Assembly: GCA_963718105.1 (NCBI GenBank)
Contig: OY970352.1
Coordinates: forward strand, 2,666,001 to 2,730,000
Direction: 5' to 3'
Length of the DNA: 64,000 bases
DNA from: DASYKT01 sp963718105
Lineage (GTDB): Bacteria; Acidobacteriota; Blastocatellia; Pyrinomonadales; Pyrinomonadaceae
The notes under the pieces were generated by a model that saw only the letters and a program-made list of their open reading frames with translations, was not told the DNA's origin and ran no database searches. Of the stretch, positions 60,252-64,000 are shown in pieces. Each line of letters starts with the position of its first letter. Within the stretch, counting starts at the first letter, position 1. The translations under genes and the position numbers were made by a program.

Positions 60252-61058
60252 TTACTGAATGCAAACCTTGTAAGGGCTTACATACGGACTGTTCGGGCCA
60301 AACGTGGTGAGGCCTTCAAAACAATTCCCTCCCGTCGAGAAACCATTGAATTCCGCGACCGAACTTCCCCCCATTAATTGCATATGAAGCTGCTGGTTGG
60401 AAACGAACTGATCCCATAAACCGATAGCGCCATAGTCGGCATGAGAGATCGACTGGTCCCCTTCCAGAGCAAACATTATGGTTGTAACAGAACCCGGCGA
60501 AACTTCGCATTCATAATACGAACTCAAATTCTGGCCGGTGCAGCGCGATATCAAAACATTTACCGGTCCGAATATCTGGCGTGTACCGTAAGCAGGAGTC
60601 GGCGTGTGGCTTAAAGTATTGTTTGCCTGCGGATCGCCCGCCGTCGTGGTCGAAGCCACCGCGTTAAAACTCAGCGTCCTCGTGGAAACCGGAAGTTCAA
60701 AATTAAAGGTAAAGTCTTTTGATTGATTTGGTGTCAGCGTGTTCAGGCTGCAGTTTATTTTGTTGGATAGTATCTGGCATTTCTGCGGATGCAGGCCACT
60801 GACCTTACCCAAAATATATTTCACCGGGCTGGTGTTTGTCAGCGGAAGATCAACGATGACCTTTACGTTCGCCGCGGTGGTGCCGCCGATGTTTTTAACG
60901 GTGACCCGGTATTGATACGGCGAGTTGACCATCGGTGAAGCCGGCCCTTGCCACGGCATCACCCGCAGGTCGACGGGCTGCGGCCGGGCCGCGAATGTCG
61001 TCATCGCGCCAAAGGCGAGAAGACACACGAATGACAAAGCGATAATTAGTTTACGCAT
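60252..61058 (-). CDS. Secreted DUF11-like domain protein
   Basis: 268 residues. The signal peptide has RKL, a hydrophobic core and TFAAR. Residues about 30-130 match the DUF11/CARDB beta-sandwich (PYQYRVTVKNIGGTTAANVK, then LPLTNTSPVKYILG, NKINCSLNTLTPNQSKDFTF). A second, Cys-containing part (CTGQNLSSYYECEVSPGSVT ending in YKVCIQ) may hold disulfides. Probably extracellular or surface adhesive; the function is unknown. It has no close neighbours on the same strand. Confidence 0.7.
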   Translation of the reverse strand: MRKLIIALSFVCLLAFGAMTTFAARPQPVDLRVMPWQGPASPMVNSPYQYRVTVKNIGGTTAANVKVIVDLPLTNTSPVKYILGKVSGLHPQKCQILSNKINCSLNTLTPNQSKDFTFNFELPVSTRTLSFNAVASTTTAGDPQANNTLSHTPTPAYGTRQIFGPVNVLISRCTGQNLSSYYECEVSPGSVTTIMFALEGDQSISHADYGAIGLWDQFVSNQQLHMQLMGGSSVAEFNGFSTGGNCFEGLTTFGPNSPYVSPYKVCIQ

Positions 61059-61307
61059 ACTTTTATTCTCCTAAATTGTTTTTTATTAAGCGGTGTTGCG
61101 TGCTCACCCTAGAGAACGGAGGCTGGAAATTTTTCTTGCGAGGTTTTATAAGAAAAATTTATGGAAATCTGATTTTCCATACTTAATTTGACTAAAAAGG
61201 CAGCTTATATTAAACTTTTGAATTCAAATGTGGTGAGTTAAAGCGACTTGCGACCACGTAAAATAAACCGCTAAACAGCCTTTGAGTTAGACAAATCATT
61301 TTGATGA

Positions 61308-61338
61308 AAACTCTGTGTTGTTTAGCACAGGGTTTTTT
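61308..61338 (+). terminator. Terminator-like hairpin in the leader of the ycxB-like gene and metH
   Basis: AAACTCTGTG at 61308-61317 pairs with CACAGGGTTT at 61326-61335 and is followed by a T-run. It lies just before the presumed GTG start at 61351. It may end a short upstream transcript or act in attenuation of the genes beyond. No known riboswitch consensus was recognised upstream. Confidence 0.6.
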
Positions 61339-61350
61339 AGTTTTGGCACT

Positions 61351-61866
61351 GTGGAGAATAAAATTATCGAAGTCGAGTATCTGGCGACTGCCAAAGATTA
61401 CCGCCGCGTGCTGATCTGGTATCGCTGGAAGAGATTGGCAACAACGATCGCCGTCGCGGTTTTGGTAGGCATTCCGATCCTCTACGCGGCGTTTTTCAGC
61501 ACGGATGCGGGTGGCCGGCCGCCCGGTGTAGTTCTCTGGTTCTTACTTGTTTTGCCTCTGCTGGTTTTGGCGGTTTTTTACTGGGGGATCTCGCGGCAGG
61601 CGGAAAGAATAGAAAAGATCTTTGAGCCGGCAAAAGTGGTTTTTAATGAAGAAGGAATGGAATCGGCGGGAGAATCTTCTTCAGCGCAGATGAGCTGGGA
61701 CGAATTTTATAAGATCTACGAAACCAAACAGGATTTTATTTTCTTCCCGGAAAAGAAAATATTTTACACGATCCCGAAACGTTTTTTTGCTAACGGAAAT
61801 GCGATCGCCGAATTTAGATCGTTACTCAGGGAAAAGTTGAACGGCCGGGTGAGATTGCAAAGTTAA
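61351..61866 (+). CDS. YcxB-like membrane protein
   Basis: 171 residues from the GTG at 61351 (another GTG at 61315 lies in the hairpin). EVEYLATAKDYRRVLIWYRW is followed by two membrane helices at about residues 29-50 and 60-80 (VVLWFLLVLPLLVLAVFYW). The C-terminal YcxB-like domain has PAKVVFNEEGMESAGESSSA, MSWDEFYKIYETKQDFIFF and TIPKRFF. No RBS is evident. metH starts ten bases after its stop, so cotranscription is likely. Function unknown. Confidence 0.72.
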   Translation: MENKIIEVEYLATAKDYRRVLIWYRWKRLATTIAVAVLVGIPILYAAFFSTDAGGRPPGVVLWFLLVLPLLVLAVFYWGISRQAERIEKIFEPAKVVFNEEGMESAGESSSAQMSWDEFYKIYETKQDFIFFPEKKIFYTIPKRFFANGNAIAEFRSLLREKLNGRVRLQS

Positions 61867-61875
61867 ATATCACAA

Positions 61876-64000
61876 ATGAGTTCATTTTTAGATCTGTTAA
61901 AAGAAAAGATCGTCGTTTTTGACGGCGCGATGGGTACTGCCCTGCAGGGGCAGAATTTGACTATCGAAGAGTGGGGCGGACCGAATTTTGAGAACTGTTC
62001 GGAGAATTTGCTTTACACCAAACCGGAAGCGATCGAGAAAGTTCATCTGAGTTTTCTGGAGATCGGCTGCGACGTGATCGAAACCAACAGCTTTGGCGGC
62101 GGCGAAGTGGTGCTGACCGAGTTCGGTATCGCGGAAAAAGCTTACGATGTGAACAGGATCGCTGCTTCCCTCGCCAAAAAACTGGCCAATGATTTTTCGA
62201 CCAAAGAAAAGCCGCGTTTTGTGGCGGGCTCTATGGGCCCGGGAACAAAGCTGCCGACGCTGGGCCACATTACCTATCCGGAACTAAAAAGATCTTACGA
62301 ACAACAGGTGCGCGGCCTGTATGACGGCGGCACGGATATGTTCATCGTCGAAACCTGCCAGGACCTGCTGCAGACAAAAGCCGCGCTGGCCGCCATCTTT
62401 GAATTTTTTGAAGAGAAGAAGGTAAGGCTTCCCGTGATCGCGCAGGTCACCATCGAAGTTTTCGGCACCATGCTCAACGGAACGGAGATCGGCGCCGCTC
62501 TGACCGCGCTCGAGCCGTTCCCGATCGACGTCATCGGAATGAACTGCGGTACCGGGCCAAAGCACATGGCGGACAGCCTGCGCTATCTTTGCGAAAACGC
62601 GCCGCTGCCGGTTTCCGTGCTGCCCAATGCCGGATTGCCCGAGGTAAAAGACGGCGCGCAGCACTATGACGAAACGCCTGAAAGTTTTACCGCGCAGGTC
62701 ATTCATTTCGCGCGCGATTTCGGTGTCAATATCGTCGGCGGCTGCTGCGGCACGACACCCGACCATATCAAAAATCTGGTCGACGAGATGCAGTACATCA
62801 CGCCGAAACAGCGCGGCGCTAAACTCATACCTTCGGCTTCGTCGATCTATTTCCAGCAGCCTTACATACAGGACAGTTCTTTTCTGATCGTTGGCGAGCG
62901 AGTGAATGCATCGGGTTCGAAAAAGATGCGCGACCTGCTGGAAGCGGAAGATTGGGACGGCCTGGTCTCGCTGGCAAAATCACAGGAACGCGAAGGCGCG
63001 CACATCCTTGACGTCAATGTGGATTTTGTCGGCCGCGACGGCGTGGCCGATATGCATGAACTTGCTTCGCGGCTGGTAACAAACGTAAAAATTCCGCTCA
63101 TGCTCGACTCCACCGAATGGGAAAAGATGGAAGCGGGACTGGAACACGCCGGCGGCAAATCTCTATTGAATTCAACTAATTATGAGGACGGCGAAGAGCG
63201 TTTTCTAAAGCTTTTGGATCTTGCCAAACGTTACGGCGCGGGCGTGGTGATCGGCCTTATCGACGAAGAAGGAATGGCCCGCACCGCGGAAAATAAGTTA
63301 AAGATCGCGCGCCGCGCTTTTAAACAAGCGGTGGAATACGGAATTCAATCGCACGACATTTTCTTTGACCCGCTGGCGCTGCCGATCTCGACCGGGATCG
63401 AGGAAGACCGCAAGAACGCGGAAGAAACCATCACCGCCATCCGGCAGATCCACGAAGAAATGCCGGAAGCGAATATCATCCTCGGCGTTTCCAACATCAG
63501 TTTCGGTTTGAATCCGGCGGCGCGCGTGGTGCTCAATTCCGTTTTCCTGCACGACGCTGTCGAAGCCGGGATGAACTCCGCGATCGTCAACGCTTCAAAA
63601 ATTCTGCCGCTCAATCGTTTTAACGAACATGAGATCGAGGTCGCGCGCGAACTGATCTACGACCGCCGTAAATTCGCAGGCGACATTTGCACCTACGACC
63701 CGCTTGGCGAATTTACCACGATGTTCGAAGGTAAAACCACCGCCGCGATGAAGCCGGACATTTCCAATCTACCGGTCGAAGAGCGTCTGAAACATCACAT
63801 CATCGACGGTGAAAAGATCGGCCTGGAAGACAGCCTGAAAGAAGCGCTGGAAAAATATCCGCCGCTCGATATCATCAATAATATTTTGCTCGACGGGATG
63901 AAAACCGTCGGCGATCTTTTTGGCAGCGGGCAGATGCAGCTTCCCTTTGTGCTGCAATCGGCTGAGTCGATGAAGGCCGCGGTGAAATTCCTCGAACCTT
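61876..64000 (+). CDS. metH: Cobalamin-dependent methionine synthase, N-terminal part (runs off the window)
   Basis: 708 residues are visible without a stop. The homocysteine domain has VFDGAMGTALQ, zinc ligands C224 (MNCGTG) and C290-C291 (GGCCGTTP). The pterin domain has VGERVNASGSKKM, GAHILDVNVDFVGRDG and ILGVSNISFGLNPAARVVLN. The B12 cap begins at about residue 630, with LFGSGQMQLPFVLQSAESMK at the end. The B12-binding and activation domains would follow beyond 64000. It makes methionine from homocysteine with 5-methyltetrahydrofolate; it and the mutase need cobalamin. Confidence 0.95.
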   Translation, partial: MSSFLDLLKEKIVVFDGAMGTALQGQNLTIEEWGGPNFENCSENLLYTKPEAIEKVHLSFLEIGCDVIETNSFGGGEVVLTEFGIAEKAYDVNRIAASLAKKLANDFSTKEKPRFVAGSMGPGTKLPTLGHITYPELKRSYEQQVRGLYDGGTDMFIVETCQDLLQTKAALAAIFEFFEEKKVRLPVIAQVTIEVFGTMLNGTEIGAALTALEPFPIDVIGMNCGTGPKHMADSLRYLCENAPLPVSVLPNAGLPEVKDGAQHYDETPESFTAQVIHFARDFGVNIVGGCCGTTPDHIKNLVDEMQYITPKQRGAKLIPSASSIYFQQPYIQDSSFLIVGERVNASGSKKMRDLLEAEDWDGLVSLAKSQEREGAHILDVNVDFVGRDGVADMHELASRLVTNVKIPLMLDSTEWEKMEAGLEHAGGKSLLNSTNYEDGEERFLKLLDLAKRYGAGVVIGLIDEEGMARTAENKLKIARRAFKQAVEYGIQSHDIFFDPLALPISTGIEEDRKNAEETITAIRQIHEEMPEANIILGVSNISFGLNPAARVVLNSVFLHDAVEAGMNSAIVNASKILPLNRFNEHEIEVARELIYDRRKFAGDICTYDPLGEFTTMFEGKTTAAMKPDISNLPVEERLKHHIIDGEKIGLEDSLKEALEKYPPLDIINNILLDGMKTVGDLFGSGQMQLPFVLQSAESMKAAVKFLEP

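Noticed and set aside
61059..61307. A SAM or cobalamin riboswitch upstream of metH
   Set aside because: Neither the SAM-I core nor the B12-box could be recognised; only the terminator-like hairpin is supported.

Overview
The window reads as chromosomal DNA of a Gram-negative heterotroph. An outer membrane is indicated by lpxC and lptD. Many short secreted proteins, the split methylmalonyl-CoA mutase, a tetraether-synthase-like radical SAM protein, acyl-CoA carboxylase genes and GC-rich palindromic intergenic repeats together suggest Acidobacteriota, perhaps class Blastocatellia. That placement is inference from gene content; there is no rRNA gene here to test it.

Layout. 1-3300: the start of pcm, surE and rpsU (minus), a repeat-filled gap, and an orphan AAA_25-type ATPase. 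3300-8300: a small secreted protein, the Tes-like radical SAM enzyme, a 600-base gap, a phosphohexomutase and ftsB. 8500-17700: the large and small subunits of methylmalonyl-CoA mutase, separated by an accessory island. The island holds hicBA and two paralogous histidine-box membrane hydroxylases. Between those two lies a ~3 kb transposon-like unit (about 12042-15003) with 22-bp inverted repeats, a DDE transposase and a three-gene cargo operon. 17000-31700: two enoyl-CoA hydratase-family genes, a TMTC-like membrane protein, an M28 peptidase, AtuA and a separate AtuA C-terminal-domain gene divided by a 583-residue unknown protein, a NUDIX hydrolase, an acyl-CoA carboxylase beta subunit and a VapBC-like pair coupled to it. 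31700-41700: a secreted reprolysin-like protease, ATP-grasp and EVE-domain genes, lpxC, a TPM-domain protein, gnd, a small-molecule kinase and a threonine dehydratase-like enzyme. 41900-53800: lptD divergent from an NtrC-type regulator, a VOC protein, a second ATP-grasp protein with a basic tail, TPR membrane proteins, an ECF sigma/anti-sigma pair and a CDP-alcohol phosphatidyltransferase with small membrane genes. 54000-64000: biotin carboxylase, greA, pfkA, an S41 protease, a GT2 glycosyltransferase, a secreted DUF11-like protein, a YcxB-like protein and a metH that runs off the end.

How genes may work together. Carboxylase beta, biotin carboxylase, AtuA, the hydratases and methylmalonyl-CoA mutase fit branched-chain amino-acid, propionate or isoprenoid acyl-CoA catabolism, and metH shares the cobalamin need of the mutase. 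LpxC, LptD, the hydroxylases, the Tes-like enzyme and the phosphatidyltransferase bear on the envelope and its lipids.

Intergenic DNA carries several families of long inverted repeats (REP/BIME-like), each with two or more copies here. The most interesting accessory feature is the transposon cargo: a DUF3467-like protein, a DUF433-like protein and a protein with a faint RelE-like core, behind a strongly folded leader. It could be a toxin-antitoxin or regulatory module not described in this form. No tRNA, rRNA or CRISPR array was recognised.
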